Of a DNA stretch of 64,000 bases, positions 1 through 22,194 are shown piece after piece. Source of the DNA: Daphnia pulex (lineage: Eukaryota > Arthropoda > Branchiopoda > Diplostraca > Daphniidae). The stretch lies in the NCBI RefSeq assembly GCF_021134715.1, contig NC_060022.1:4345001-4409000 (forward strand), written 5' to 3'. The translations under genes and the position numbers were made by a program. The notes under the pieces were generated by a model. It saw only the letters and a program-made list of their open reading frames with translations. It had not been told where the DNA came from and made no database searches. How positions within the stretch are numbered: position 1 is the stretch's first letter; every line of letters begins with the position of its first letter.

Positions 1-363
1 TGGATTGTATTGCTTTGTATCAGAGATTGCTACTGGGACTCTGATTTATGCCGTTTGATGTACGTAGTGTGTGTGTGTGTACAGCTGCTGGGCTGTGTAC
101 GTGTTTACTGATAAGGTAGCGTGGAAAGCCTGTCGGCCCCTTGCACAGGCAGCTCTGTAGAAAAACAGACTGTTTTGTTATTTTTGTTCTTTTGTTATTT
201 ATGGCTATTCTATTCTTCGGCGGGGAATGAATAGCTTTGCATCAGTCTTTTCTTCTGTGTGTGTGTGTGTGTCCTTTTTATTAATTGCTTCTCTTCTCTG
301 ATTCCAATTTGGCAACGGCCTGCTCCCCGGTTGTGCCTCTCTCGCTTCGACGAAACGTATTAG

Positions 364-9892
<9,529 letters not shown>

Positions 9893-10753
9893 AACTAGTA
9901 AAAAAATTTTTTTTTTTCGAGAGAAGCTGTTCGTGACGACAACCAAATAACCCATCGGATACAAAAACATTTTTTCCCCTCCATAAAGTCAATTATTATC
10001 TTTAAAAAACAAAGAATTTCCAATACGAAAAGGCAGAGAGTCGAAAACAACAACAACAAGAAACTCGTCCCGAAGACAGATGGTTTCGTTCGGATTCCGA
10101 CACTTTTTTTCGTTTCCAGTCGTGAAGAAGAACGAACGAGACGAGGAAAAAAATTAACCAAAAAAACAAAAAAAATATAATAATAATTATATGATGGATA
10201 AAAAAAGAGAAAGCTTCTTTGTTTTGTTTGTTTGTTTGTTTTTTTCTTCTTTTTTCTTGAACTTGTTATGTACATTTTTATTAAAATTCCTTGCATCATT
10301 TCCCGCCTCTCTTTAAAAACCAAAAAAAGTTCCCATTTTGATCTCTTCTAAAAAATTGTGTCCTCCTCCTTCGCCCAGCAATCCCTCCCCACGCCACAGT
10401 GTTCCGGTGAAGCTCAAGGGCCTCCTTTTGATGATGAAAGAAACGAAACAAAAAAAAAACAAAGTACGTGAGAGAAAAAGAAATGTACAGATGCAATAAA
10501 CCCATCACAGACACAGACACACACAAAAAGACAGATTGCCAATCAACTGGTGAAACAAGAAGCAGTTACTAGAGAGAGAGAGAGAGAAAGAAATCAAAAA
10601 CAATCGGGAATTGATTGCGGCGCACGCAGGGATGAATAAGGGCAGGCGGTCACGTTCAACGTTCTCCTTCAATTCTTCTTCTTTTTCCTCCTTTCCTTTT
10701 TCTTTTTTTGATTTATTTTTGGGGCTCTTTTCGTTCCTTCTTCTTTTCTCGAT
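9893..10753 (+). other. Receptor 3' UTR and convergent gene boundary
   Basis: Non-coding stretch between the receptor stop codon and the stop codon of the opposing MEI4 gene. It is rich in A and T runs. An AATAAA at 10495-10500 is the best candidate polyadenylation signal for the receptor. The two transcripts converge, and their 3' UTRs may overlap. Confidence 0.6.
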
Positions 10754-12084
10754 TCAGCTGGTTGCCAGCTGATGGGCCAGGCGCATCATGGAAGCGGCAA
10801 AGAGGGGAAAGTTGAGGTGAACCCGCTGTTCAACGTGGGATAAACTGGTCACGAAGCGACTTTTATCGGACGGAGCCATTCGGGGAATGGTTTTCTCCAA
10901 CAAGAGGAAGTAATAGGAAGCGCTGGAGAAGTGGGCCAGCACAGGTCGAGGGATGAGCTCCGTTCCGTCCCACTCCCACTCGTTCATCCGCTGCTGCGAC
11001 TCGGCTATCGACTTGACGAGGCTCCCAGCCAGCTGCACGGCCATCCCGTCCGAATCGGCCAGGATCTCGAGCAGGGCGTAATGTCGGAGCACGCTGTCGC
11101 CGTGATTGACGCGCTGCAGCCACGACGAGGATAGTTCGATGAACTTGGCGCGGACGGGTTGACTCCACTTGTCGTGGGCGTCGAGTAGACGAACGCAGAC
11201 ACGCAAACTGTCCAGACATTTGGAGAAATCGCATTGTTCTTTGGGTGCGCAGAGTTCGACGTGTTGCAATACAGACAGCACGCTCTGTCGAATCACATCT
11301 TTCTCCAAGATCTCGTTGCCATTGATGTTGCTGCTGCTGCTGATGGCTGCCGGTGTTGGCCGACTCGAGCGCAGCTGATGCTCCAAATAAAAATAAGCCC
11401 GTAGAAATTCCATGCGATCGACGTCTTCGACATCTCCAGGGCTGCTGCTGCTGCTGCTAGACGTCTCTAAAGTGGCTGGCAATAGTGCCACGGTCGTCTC
11501 GGGCTGGCTATCTGATTGCGAGTCTGGCGGTGTAAGTAACGACCGAGAATGACGATTGTCTCGCCTACTAACGTCGTCTGCTGTTCCCATTTCACATATG
11601 CAAAATTGAAAAACAAACCAAACGAGATTTTAAAAAGAAATTCATCCAACTGCCATATTGATAATGAAAGCAAACTCTGTCAAACTTGATTATTACTCGG
11701 GTCTTACCACTCGATTGTGAATTCAACCTGCTGTTAATCGCGAATAAAAGTTGTTGTTGTCTTAATTGAAGGACTTCTTGTTTGAGTCGGTGGTATTCGG
11801 CTTTCCAACGTTGGTCCTTTGATAAAAATATATATAATTGCTTATTTTGCCATTCGAAAGATGCAAATGAAAAACAAACAATACAGTGCTTTCAAAATGA
11901 GCTCATTACAGAATGAACCTACCTTGTCTTGGTGAAATGAAATCAAGTTGTTGACGAAATCCTTGACATTTTGACCAGCCGGCTTGTCTCGTATCACCAC
12001 CAAGGCGACGGCAATCTTGAGCTTGGCAAACTGCGATGAAACACATTCCGAAGTACTGCCGTGCACTCTGCAAACGTTAGTCAT
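10754..12084 (-). CDS. MEI4: Meiosis-specific double-strand-break protein MEI4 homologue
   Basis: MEI4 acts with REC114 on meiotic chromosome axes to allow SPO11-dependent double-strand breaks. Exons on the minus strand: 12084-11923, 11816-11708, 11580-10754; phases match (0, then 1) and total 365 aa, close to about 385-390 aa in mammals. The N-terminus carries KLKIAVALVVIRDKPAG, which matches the mammalian KLALALAIIRSKPA block. It is followed by a coiled-coil-like stretch WKAEYHRLKQEVLQLRQQQ, which matches the mammalian W-K-x-E...EVxQLRQ segment. The rest is a helical domain ending RLAHQLATS after a Ser-rich linker. I chose the ATG at 12084 because it sits just before the conserved block. 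An upstream ATG at about 12252 has a donor, but the phase does not match. The identification rests on remembered motifs. Confidence 0.82.
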
Positions 12085-12416
12085 AGCACCACCACAAATA
12101 AAATGTGTAAAAACTCGAACTAAAAGCAATGAATCTCTTTAAAAATGAAGCCAGACATACGTTGGCTGTGATTGAAACGATCTGATGTGTCTGTAAACAA
12201 GTGTCAAAGTGTGTTCTAAAGTCGTGGAACATTCTGTGCGGGAACGCCATGATATATTACAAAATAATTTAATTTAAGTTTTTAATTCAAAATTGTATTT
12301 CTCATAAATTATTTGATAATTTTTCATACACGAAAATATACTTAAAACTTAAAAAAAACAAAACATAACACATAACAATGTGTGATGGAATATTTTGAAC
12401 GGAGAATCGAGAACAA
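12085..12416. promoter_or_regulatory. Divergent MEI4 / WARS2 intergenic region
   Basis: Only 332 bp separate the two start codons, which face away from each other, so the promoters must be shared or abutting. The segment is AT-rich with no clear TATA box. A short minus-strand open frame (ATG near 12252, donor gtatgt) could be a 5' UTR exon of MEI4, but it is not in phase as coding sequence. Confidence 0.55.
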
Positions 12417-14036
<1,620 letters not shown>

Positions 14037-15051
14037 GGCAATTGTAATAATAACGAAAGCGCAATAGAGTCTTATTTCAGCATCCACCAGCAGTGATGCA
14101 CCTTTTTGCCTCTTTGACTTCACTTTCTGTTTAAAGCGTCTCAGTGCGCCTCCGGCCTAAAGCCTACTGGTAGTTTTAAGGGTAAACGAATCTCTACCGT
14201 CGCTTTCTCCGCCTCATTTCCCGTAGTCAGCTTAATGCATCTATAATCTTGGGTTCGACACTGGACAAGGGTTAGAGATATCAATCATTAACTATCCGCG
14301 GGCCATGTTTTTTGCTTCGATTTGAAAAAAAAGTAAAATTTGCGCTTGTCTGAAAATGACGTTAGAAAGCGAGTTGCGAAAAGTATGTTGTTTAGCAAGT
14401 TCCTTTTCGTTAACAACCCATATTTAAATGTTGGAGAATCACGTTATAAAATCTAAAGTCTTATTACCTTGTATGCCATGCTTGAAGCAATTGGACCAAG
14501 TGACAAACGGCTCGACACCCATTAAATTCAATTGATTTTTTCTCCACATTTTCAAATTCTAATCCCCAGCATATTTCTGGTGTTGTAGTCTAGATTATAT
14601 CTTCAGAAAAGAACAGTACTTTTATCTTTCTCCCATGGGCTCTTATTTTCTTTGAAAAGCTGAATCGTAAAACAGGTTTTCGTTTGGTTCCTGAACGAAA
14701 GAGATTCTCTTTCCCGAATTCCGACTTGAAGAGATAATTCGAAGAAAGAAGAGATTTGGGTCACGTATCCCCGCTGGTGTCCACTCAGAAATAGGCTCTG
14801 TGATACTATTCGTCCTTTTTGTTGATTACGTCTACACCCCTTTTCTTTCCTTTCCTTTCTCCCGGTTCTTCAAACCTTTCACTTTTATGTTAAACCAGCT
14901 GCGGGACTACCCACTCTACACGGAAGATAGCACGTTTTCGCCTAGCTCTCATCTTTTCTTCAAGGCCCGGTATAGACTCTGACGGGCGCATCGAGATGTT
15001 ACCGGTGGATTTCATTTTTCTTTCACCTTCGCTAGAACGCGAGCGCGCACG
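14037..15051. other. Intergenic region upstream of collagen 1
   Basis: No gene seen. Its distal part (about 14780-15050) resembles the region just upstream of collagen 3 (about 24000-24200): ACTCAGAAA, a CTTTCTTTCCTTTC tract and a GCGCACGTTTAAAAGGCG-like end recur in the same order. It is therefore probably a duplicated upstream control region. Confidence 0.5.
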
Positions 15052-15090
15052 TTTAAAAGGCGTACGGCTTGCCGTCAATGGTCAGTGTTG
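15052..15090 (+). promoter_or_regulatory. Core promoter of collagen 1
   Basis: TTTAAAAG at 15052-15059 lies 32 bp upstream of the A in TCAGTG (A at 15084), an arthropod-type initiator. The predicted non-coding exon 1 runs 15084-15124 with donor AAAG/gtagga. It is followed by a 762-bp intron and a second UTR exon from 15887 that contains the ATG. The same box and spacing recur at all six collagen genes. Confidence 0.7.
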
Positions 15091-15587
15091 AGCCGTCGTT
15101 GAATTGAGGAACATCTTCTGAAAGGTAGGAGAGTTTCATTTCAAGTATTGTGCCGCACTACTTATATAAAAGCTTATCCAATTGAATTTTCTCTCTACCT
15201 CTCGCTATTTAAAAAAAGTATCACGACGAATTTTGCGAATAAGTAAACATTTCTTTAGTTGTAGTCCCACAAATTACACAAAAAGTCGATTCCTTTTACT
15301 TGTCCGATTAATTAAGAGACGTGTTTAGTATTTTGAACGTTAGAATTCTGAACGAAATTGAAATCCGAATTAATTTAGCCTTGCTCTCAAAGTTGTATCA
15401 TGTTCTTTGTATACTTTCTCACTCGCTCGGAGTGACTCTCCAGTCTCCATGGTTTACAGACCTCTTAAAGTTAAAAAAGTAGAGAAAGCGAAAGTAGGTT
15501 AATGGTAGAGAAACTCTAGGGATATTCCGGAACTAGAGTCTATACCTTCTTCTGAATTGTTTAAGCAACTGGTTTTCAACGACATGT

Positions 15588-15850
15588 TGGTTTAGTTAGT
15601 TAGTATTACATTTATATAGCGCCTTTTCCATAACATGTTCAAAGGCGCTTCAGTTTATCGAGATGTATTATACATCATAGTATATTTAACGTCATGTTTC
15701 TTGACACTTTTATCAAGAATCTGTGCTGTGCTGCCATTACAGGCGCGACTAACAATTTGTTGACGGGTTCAGCTGGGGATCGAAACCAGAGCCTCATTGC
15801 CTTTTTCCAGAGCATTGACGCTCTAGTCCACTTCACCCCACACCCCCGGT
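15588..15850 (-). mobile_element. tRNA-derived SINE
   Basis: Read on the minus strand, this has a tRNA-like head with an A-box-like TGGACTAGAGC (15830-15820) and a B-box-like GGTTTCGATCC (15787-15777) 32 bp apart. An unrelated body follows, then a 3' end GGCGCTATATAAATGTAATAC running into (CTAA)n repeats. That layout is typical of tRNA-derived SINEs. A short GGTTTA flanks both ends and may be a target duplication. It lies inside the 5' UTR intron of collagen 1, in antisense orientation. Confidence 0.6.
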
Positions 15851-15952
15851 TTAACAAATATTTTTCTTTTCTACTTGTTTTTACAGACGTTGTTGTTCCC
15901 CTAATCAGTCAACACATTTCACCACAAAGCTAATCATTCAAAAGACCTCGCC

Positions 15953-17875
15953 ATGAAGGCAGTAGTAAGTTGAATCTTTTGCGATCATAAAATAAGTCAA
16001 TCGTGTCAAAGTTGCCAATATAACCGACACATTTTATTATTATTTTAGGCAATTCTACCATTTTTGGTTGCGACGGTCTTGGCTGCTCCGCAGTATGGAC
16101 CTGCACCACAAGTCGCCGAGCAAACAGCTCCAGTCACAGCTGATCAATGGGCTTCACTAAACCCTTACGGAAGCAATTCCAATGCTTACCCTGCCGAAGA
16201 GAGGCCTCAAATTGAAGAAATCCAGAGGCAGTGGGCCAAATTCCTTGAGTAAGTAAATTGGTCGTTTTTAATCAAACAAACAAACATTTAGGAACGACTG
16301 TATTTACTCTTAATTTTTTAATTCTAGGTACTTGCCATGGCTCAAGGGACCTGCCGGCCCACCTGGTCCTCCTGGTGCTCCTGGGACTGCTGGTTCTGCT
16401 GGAGCTTCTTCCGGTGGTTATGGTGGTAGCTACAGCCAACCCCAACAAACTACGGTAGTTGGACCACCAGGACCACCTGGACCACCTGGACCTGCTGGAC
16501 CAAAGGGAGAAACAGGAAATGCCGGAAATCCAGGAACACCTGGAGGACCCGGACCTGTTGGCCCTGCCGGACTCAATGGTGGACCTGGTGGACCTGGACC
16601 AGCAGGCGAACGCGGATCGAATGGAGCTCCCGGCGCTCCTGGTGGACCTGGTTTCCCAGGAGCTAAGGGAGAAGCTGGCCTTAACGGAGCACCTGGTCGA
16701 AATGGAGCTCCTGGAACACCTGGCAAAGATGGCTTTAACGGACTACCTGGATTCGCAGGACCCAAGGGCGAAGCTGGCTCACCCGGAGTAACTTTGCCCT
16801 CAAATCAACCTGGACCTGCCGGTTCTCCCGGCGCTCCTGGCAAAGATGGAGCTCCAGGTTTCCCGGGCGGCCCCGGACCCGTTGGCCCTGTTGGTCCAGC
16901 TGGCCCAGTCGGACCTGTTGGAAGACCCGGAACGAATGGTTTCCCCGGAGGACCTGGCCCTAAAGGTGAAGCTGGAACTCCAGGTAGCCCCGGTGGTCCT
17001 GGCAGAGATGGACAACCTGGTGCCCCAAGTAGACAACCTGGACCAGTTGGACCTGCCGGCCCTGTCGGACAACCCGGTGCCCCCGGAGGCCCTGGCAAGG
17101 ACGGATTCCCTGGTGGACCAGGTAAACAGATTTCATTTAAATCACAATATCTAATAATTCATTTTAATCGATTAATGTTTAACAGGCGCTCCTGGCAAGG
17201 ACGGACTCAACGGACAACCCGGTCTCCCAGGTATTTATTCGGGATTCACAAAAAAAAAATGTTTTGTTTTACTCATTTCCTTCATTGCGTTTTATATTAG
17301 GTGGACCCGGACAGCCAGGTAAACCAGGTAAAGATGGATTCAACGGAGCTCCAGGAGCTGCTGGCTTTCCAGGCGGACCCGGACCAGTTGGACCTCAAGG
17401 CAAACCCGGTGCTCCAGGTTTCAATGGCGGACCTGGACCAGCTGGACCCGTTGGACCGATCGGTGGCCCCGGACCTCAAGGTAAACCAGGTTCACCTGGC
17501 TTCCCGGGTGGACCAGGACCTCAAGGACCACAAGGAGGCCCCGGACCCCAAGGAGGTCCAGGCCCAGCTGGTCAAAATGGAGCACCCGGTGGCCCTGGAC
17601 AACCTGGACCAGCTGGACAACCCGGTACAGCTGGCAGTGTAGTCACAGTCCCAGCCCCAGCTGAACAGCCTTCTTACCCAGCGCCAGTTGAACAACCCTC
17701 ATACCCAGCTCCAGCTCAGCAACCGTCTTGGCCCGCACCAGCTCCAGCTCAGTCGTCGTGGTCTGCTCCAGCTCCAGCTCAGTCGACATGGTCGGCCCCA
17801 GCTCCAGCTCAATCTTCATGGTCAGCTCCTGCTCAGCCCGCATTCCAGCCGTTGCAATCCGCCTACGGACGATAA
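15953..17875 (+). CDS. Short secreted collagen 1 (cuticle-type architecture)
   Basis: Predicted extracellular matrix or cuticle collagen, 541 aa. Exons: 15953-15964, 16049-16248, 16328-17121, 17186-17230, 17301-17875; all phases match. MKAV plus [17 protein letters not shown] is a signal peptide split by an intron after codon 4. The short N-terminal domain holds [11 protein letters not shown] and [22 protein letters not shown] Gly-X-Y region follows with a break at [10 protein letters not shown]. The tail repeats [10 protein letters not shown] and ends [11 protein letters not shown] see no cysteine in the mature chain. The intron splitting the E-Y codon before LPWL is shared with collagens 2 and 3 only. 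Collagen 3 is its closest paralogue here. Confidence 0.92.
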
Positions 17876-18529
17876 ATTCACTAAGATCGCAACTATCGGC
17901 TGAACGTCAGCGTTTGTACATTCAAACGAATATCTCTTGACAGAAAGAACTATACGCTACATTTCACATTCCTCACCTTCGCAAAATGATGATCACTTCA
18001 TATAACTAAAGTTGATTGATGTAAACTAGAAAATGTGAAGTGCGTTTTAATATACAAATATGTACACTAAACAAGAGAATACTTTCTATAATTTCAATTA
18101 CAAGTCGAGTTCTAAAATTTGTAAGGCGTTATTGGTAGCAAGTCAAAAGTGTAGTTTACAAATCAGTTTAATCAAATTCAAATTTCCTATGTTTTTGATG
18201 CCCTCATGAGAAACTAAATCAAAACAAACAAGTTTTTTTCAGGCGATCAGCAAGTCGTGGGCCAGCACAACTGTTTCATACTTGCTTGAATTACAATTCT
18301 TGGCGTTAGGCAATGACAATAAAAAAGAGGCTGTCTTTTGGGATCCCACGGACAAAAATTTCCTCGATGAATGTTTTCTGGAGAATCAAAAAGAAAAAAA
18401 AAATCAATCAAAAATTGATGAAGAGATATGATACGTAACTACAGAAAGCAATACCAGATGATTTGGGGAAATTGTGAAACAAGAAGGTGTAGACATTCCA
18501 ATCAGAACAGTATTGCCAGGCCAGTAGCG
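17876..18529. other. Convergent 3' region between collagen 1 and the unknown minus-strand gene
   Basis: Non-coding. It contains AATAAA at 18318-18323 on the plus strand, although that is about 440 bp past the collagen 1 stop codon. I see nothing else here. Confidence 0.5.
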
Positions 18530-19319
18530 TCATTGGTAGCCAATCAGGTTCCGAATTGTTTGTTCGCTCGTATCTCGAAGCAATGCTTGAAGTTGCAGTC
18601 GTTCGTGCAACAAATTTTCCAACGACTTCCATACTTGCTGGTAACCCAGGTCGGTTAAATTTACCAAATCTTCCTCGGTTCTGCAAATAGAAGAGAATTA
18701 TTATTTTGACCAATAAATAATTAGACAGTGATGGTTGTGTGCACCTTTCACTTTGTTTGAGTGACTTGAGTAGGTTGTCGAAATGTTCCTTGTTTATTTC
18801 ACTCCCGCTCGATTTCCGGGCGCACAAGAATACCAATGTCTTGTCCTGGCACTCCTCTTTCTTCGAAAGATTAAGAAATCTTGGTTTCGGTGGAAATTGC
18901 GTTGTCATGAAAGTACGATCGCATGATTGGCATGACTTAGTTGCCGAACGGTATATACGATTTACATGACGATCGCAAAATACAAGCAAATTGGTCCATT
19001 GACGTTGGTTATTGGAATGGTCCACACCACAGTATCCGACGCTAGTATTTCCAAAATCCCAGAAAGTGGCCCTACTCTCCTGTTTTGAAAAAAAAAAAAC
19101 TGTTAGCGATTTATCGAAATTTGAAAAAATTGAAAGAAAACTACTTACCACTACTTACCATGTCAGAGTTTCAATGTATTCTTGGAGCGACGTTTTGTTG
19201 TTATTATCCTGGTTCGTATGGCCTGTTAGCAAGGTCAAGACTTCATTCCACAACAAACAGTCTTTGGAACAATCGCGGTCGCTGTTGTACCACCCTTTTC
19301 GAAAAGTTAAAGGCAGCAT
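18530..19319 (-). CDS. Unrecognised protein of about 213 aa
   Basis: I do not recognise this family. Exons on the minus strand: 19319-19159, 19074-18745, 18680-18530. The exon 2 to exon 3 join is canonical and in phase, giving ...LKQSER/TEEDLVNLTDLGY and ending RNLIGYQ. Exon 1 starts MLPLTFRKGWYNSD, and exon 2 contains FWDFGNTSVGYCGVDH and a Cys-rich KSCQSCDR. The obvious acceptor at 19080 gives the wrong phase after the first donor; an AG 5 bp further on (exon start 19074) restores the frame with a Cys codon. The donor sits in a 10-bp tandem duplication (19141-19160). The C-terminal exon looks helical. The protein may be soluble, since no signal peptide or membrane segment is evident. Confidence 0.55.
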
Positions 19320-20425
19320 TGCCTGGACAAGGAATTTTTCTTTTCGATGATTCGTCTAGATCACCATCACCAAGGGCATCACTACTCACAGGTGGTTCGG
19401 CATTGAGCGAAAGTTCAACAAAAAAACAAAAAAAATCTAGTTGGAATAAAAATTAGAAGCAATATTATATATACATGAAAATGTTACCAATTCATCGGGG
19501 AACACGGTCTATGAACAATATTTTAAATTTAACATACCCAAAAATAAAAATTGAATTTAAACTACAGGGACCCCGATTTCTTATGTGAATTTACATGGGA
19601 GAAAATAATCGGAACTAACGTGCCGATTTCTGCGTTGCCGGATTGAAAAATCCAGACTTTTCGCATTGTGAAAAAGGTCTATTTGTGAAAGAGGACTGAG
19701 CAACTTTCAGCTTGTTTGGTTTAAACACTTTCTCCCTGAATAATATTATTGCTTGCAGTCACTTGCAGTGTCTTTCAGAAGTCAGATGAAGAAATCTAAC
19801 CACTCAATGAATCACACCACACCTCACGTATGCCGGAAGATGAATTTAATTTCACTAACCTTACTCGGACGGGCAAACTTTTCTTTACTTTCATTTATGC
19901 AAGCCGGAACATTGATAAAAGACAGAAAACTAGGGTGCGCACCGAAACAACAATTATTACATAAAATGAGAATTGGACTTATCACAATATTTGGCTTATC
20001 TTTGCGTTTTCAGCAAAATGAAATGAAAAATTTAGAGAGTCGTTACACATTAATTGACGAGCATCTATATAATCTTATAAAGTTTCGGCCTTTGGCCATA
20101 AATTGCGTGAGAAAGAAAGCCACCAGCATGTTGTTGTTTGACAGGTTTGCAGGACTAGACTTCAAAACTGTATACGAATATTAATATACGTCACTACCGG
20201 TAAACCCTTTCACTTCGATTCTTTAAGGATAAAATGAATTTCAGTTTGATTTTAACGATTTAACCTTTCACTTTTGGTGAGTGACTGTTAAAGTTGAATC
20301 GAGCCAATTTTATTTGGTGGGCTCCAGTACAGCAACCTGTTTATGGCCTTGCATTTTCAGGTTTAACGGGCGGTGTTTCATGAAGAGTTCCATTTTCCTT
20401 TACTTTTAATTGGAGCAATTGGGAG
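19320..20425. other. Spacer upstream of collagen 2
   Basis: AT-rich sequence. One open frame at 19753-20184 (143 codons, + strand) has no recognisable domain and an AT-driven composition. I do not call it a gene. Confidence 0.5.
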
Positions 20426-20465
20426 TTTAAAAGGCCAGCGATCAGCAAATTTTCATCAGCGTTGG
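20426..20465 (+). promoter_or_regulatory. Core promoter of collagen 2
   Basis: TTTAAAAG at 20426-20433 lies 32 bp before the A (20458) of TCAGCGTTG. The predicted UTR exon runs 20458-20504 (donor AAAG/gtaggt), and a second UTR exon from 20627 carries the start codon. Confidence 0.65.
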
Positions 20466-20687
20466 TTCAGCAGCGGAAAAGCAAACAGCATTTCAAACTT
20501 AAAGGTAGGTTAGCTTCTTTTTCAAAATCCTTCAAATTGGATTTCAAGCGACATCATCTCATCGTAAACATTTTGGAAAGTGATTGAAAAGTGAATTTTT
20601 TACGACCCGTTCTTTTTTTCGTTTAGAATATTTGCTGTTTTGAAGAAGCAAACTTTTGTTCTACCAGCATTATTTAATCTGAAAATC

Positions 20688-22194
20688 ATGAAAGCAGCAG
20701 TAAGTTACCTAATTGCCCTAACATAACACATCCCACAGTTATTATAGCTTCGTTTGTTATTGTATTTTTGTTTAGGCTATCATTTTAACTTGTCTCTTTG
20801 CGGTTGCTTTGGCTGCTCCGCAATACCAGCGGGCTCAAGTTGCTTACGGTGACAACTACGAGCTTGAAGAGATTCAAAGACAGTGGGAACGCTTCCTTGA
20901 GTAAGCAACAGTTGAAAATTTTTAAAAATTGCAGACGAAATAAATATACGAACCTTTTAGGTACCTTCCATGGCTGAGAGGACCAGCTGGTGCCCAAGGA
21001 CCCCAAGGACCCGCTGGAGCTCCCGGAGTTGTTGACTACTCTGATAAATATATTGCTGGACCACCTGGAGCCCCTGGCCCGCAAGGATATGCTGGACCTA
21101 AGGGAGAAAAGGGAAATACTGGCGCTCCTGGATCTACTGGCGCTCCCGGACCTCAAGGAAAGCCCGGAGATGATGGAACACCTGGAGCACAAGGATTGAC
21201 TGGTGCAAGAGGCAATGATGGAGCTACTGGTGCCCCTGGCGGACCTGGTTACTCTGGCGCAAAGGGAGAACCCGGAGCTCCTGGATCTCCAGGCTTGAAT
21301 GGAGCACCTGGGGCTCGAGGCAAAGACGGTTACAATGGAGCCCCCGGACCTGTTGGACCTAAGGGAGAAACTGGAGTCCCTGGTTTAACTGTTCAATCTA
21401 ATGTCCCCGGCCCAGTTGGCGCCCCTGGTTACCCTGGTAAAGACGGAGCTCCTGGCGCTCCTGGAGGTCCTGGACCCATTGGCCCAGTTGGAGCAACTGG
21501 ACCCCGAGGCCCCGCTGGTAAAGACGGAGCTCCTGGTTACCCTGGCGGCCCTGGTCCCAAGGGAGAGGCTGGAAACCAAGGTTACAACGGAGCTCCAGGC
21601 AAAGACGGACTTAACGGCGCTCCTGGATCTAACGGCCCTGCTGGTCCTCGAGGCCCTGCTGGAAATCCAGGCTACAATGGAGCTCCTGGTAAAGACGGTT
21701 CCAATGGCTTGACTGGCGCTCCTGGAAAAGATGGATACAACGGCGCTCCTGGAGCTCCAGGTCCGTGAACCGTGGACAAAATGTGATTAATAGAATTCTT
21801 ATAATGATTTTAACTTTTTGGCTAAGCAGGACCTCAAGGCGAACAAGGCAAAACTGGTAAGGATGGTTATCCTGGTGGACCTGGGGCCCCTGGTGGCCCC
21901 GGAGCTCCTGGTCCTCAAGGTCTTCAAGGAAAACAGGGTCCCTCTGGATACCCCGGCGGTCCTGGCCCCGTTGGACCTGTTGGACCAGTCGGCCCTGCCG
22001 GACCTCAAGGAAAACAGGGCCCCTCTGGATACCCCGGTGGTCCTGGCCCTGTTGGCCCCGTCGGACCGGTCGGCCCTGTTGGCTACCCAGGCAAAACTGG
22101 TGAAACTGGACCCACTGGACCAGTTGGCCCAATTGGACCAATCGGTGCTCCAGGACCTGTAGTTACCTACGCCGCTCCTGCGCGCTATTATTAA
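20688..22194 (+). CDS. Short secreted collagen 2
   Basis: 433 aa. Exons: 20688-20699, 20776-20900, 20961-21760, 21830-22194; all phases match. The signal peptide [21 protein letters not shown] is split by the first intron. The N-terminal domain is the shortest in the cluster and lacks the [10 protein letters not shown] block, keeping only [21 protein letters not shown]. The Gly-X-Y region includes a DYSDKYIAG break and a [10 protein letters not shown] break. The chain ends abruptly in TYAAPARYY with no long Pro/Ala tail. The third intron has an unusual donor (gtccgt). AATAAA at 22389-22394 is a good polyadenylation signal. Confidence 0.92.

Noticed and set aside
12160..12252. Extra upstream coding exon for MEI4 (MAFPHRMFHDF...)
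   Set aside because: It has a good donor (gtatgt), but joining it to the next exon gives the wrong phase. At most it is untranslated.
14240..14275. Possible tRNA B box (GGTTCGACACT)
   Set aside because: It departs from the GGTTCGANTCC consensus and no cloverleaf can be drawn around it.
16430..16765. Collagen-like open frame on the minus strand inside collagen 1 (and similar ones at 24952-25398, 25438-25767 and 16805-17098)
   Set aside because: Gly-Pro codons (GGN, CCN) are reverse complements of each other, so any Gly-X-Y gene yields a PGPPG-rich antisense frame. They have no signal peptide or splice support.
19753..20184. 143-codon open frame upstream of collagen 2
   Set aside because: AT-rich, no family resemblance, no core promoter like its neighbours. 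It may be chance.
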